From an uncultured Verrucomicrobiota bacterium (GTDB lineage: Bacteria; Verrucomicrobiota; Verrucomicrobiia; Opitutales; Intestinicryptomonadaceae), in assembly GCA_949287395.1 (NCBI GenBank), contig CASEFZ010000094.1, forward strand, positions 1-34,018: a stretch of DNA of 34,018 nt. The letters are read 5' to 3'. The position numbers were made by a program, and so were the translations under genes. Positions 33,932-34,018 of the stretch are shown here, one piece after another. The notes beneath the pieces are model-generated. The model ran no database searches, had not been told where the DNA came from, and saw only the letters and a program-made list of their open reading frames with translations. Each line of letters starts with the position of its first letter. The stretch's first letter is position 1.

Positions 33932-34018
33932 TTTCCCGAGGGCGCTTTTGCCGTTTAGCGGCGGCTCTAAAACCCGTGAATTGGCACTCGCGGAGATTTT
34001 GTTTTTTGCCTTTAGATT

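Overview
The window looks like a chromosomal segment of a Gram-negative bacterium, most likely a Verrucomicrobiota member close to Opitutae (inference; no rRNA is present to prove it). Reasons: LolCD outer-membrane lipoprotein export genes, type II secretion/pilus genes including two GspE-type ATPases in tandem, a Rho factor more than twice the usual length with AT-hook-like motifs and a disordered N-terminus, an AroA-Cmk fusion, and polysaccharide-lyase-like genes beside a uronate operon. I see no prophage, insertion sequence, CRISPR array, rRNA or tRNA.

Layout. Bases 1-3461: two tandem, co-oriented heparinase II/III-type genes with an ATGA overlap; the first runs off the left edge. 3492-8136: housekeeping genes (tatD on the minus strand; lysS, a LolC/E-type permease and a LolD-type ATPase on the plus strand). 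8477-17137: a uronate catabolism locus. A LacI-type regulator is divergent from a six-gene operon: uxaC, two Gfo/Idh/MocA dehydrogenases, an Nramp-like membrane protein, an SDR of the D-mannonate oxidoreductase type, and uxuA. A strong terminator follows. A 14-bp perfect palindrome just upstream of uxaC is the likely operator.

17443-27810, all on the minus strand and read right to left: a secreted small protein, a probably decayed stretch, a conserved-looking hypothetical gene, def, coaE, rho, two gspE-type genes, gspF and a terminator. 28140-29150: a DMT-superfamily permease. 29390-30271 (minus): a stand-alone 5'-3' exonuclease. 30374-33931: tyrA, the aroA-cmk fusion and plsC.

How the genes work together. 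The lyases probably cut a uronic-acid-containing polysaccharide. The LacI-controlled operon then takes hexuronates through UxaC (isomerase), the SDR (ketouronate to D-mannonate) and UxuA (mannonate to 2-keto-3-deoxygluconate, KDG). KDG kinase, KDPG aldolase and an unsaturated-uronyl hydrolase are not in the window and must be elsewhere if the pathway is complete. The most unusual part is the only transporter in this operon: it resembles the Nramp metal-transporter family, but the metal-ligand motifs of helices 1 and 6 appear to be gone and it has a roughly 100-residue loop insertion. This suggests an Nramp-fold carrier repurposed for uronates or other sugar acids.
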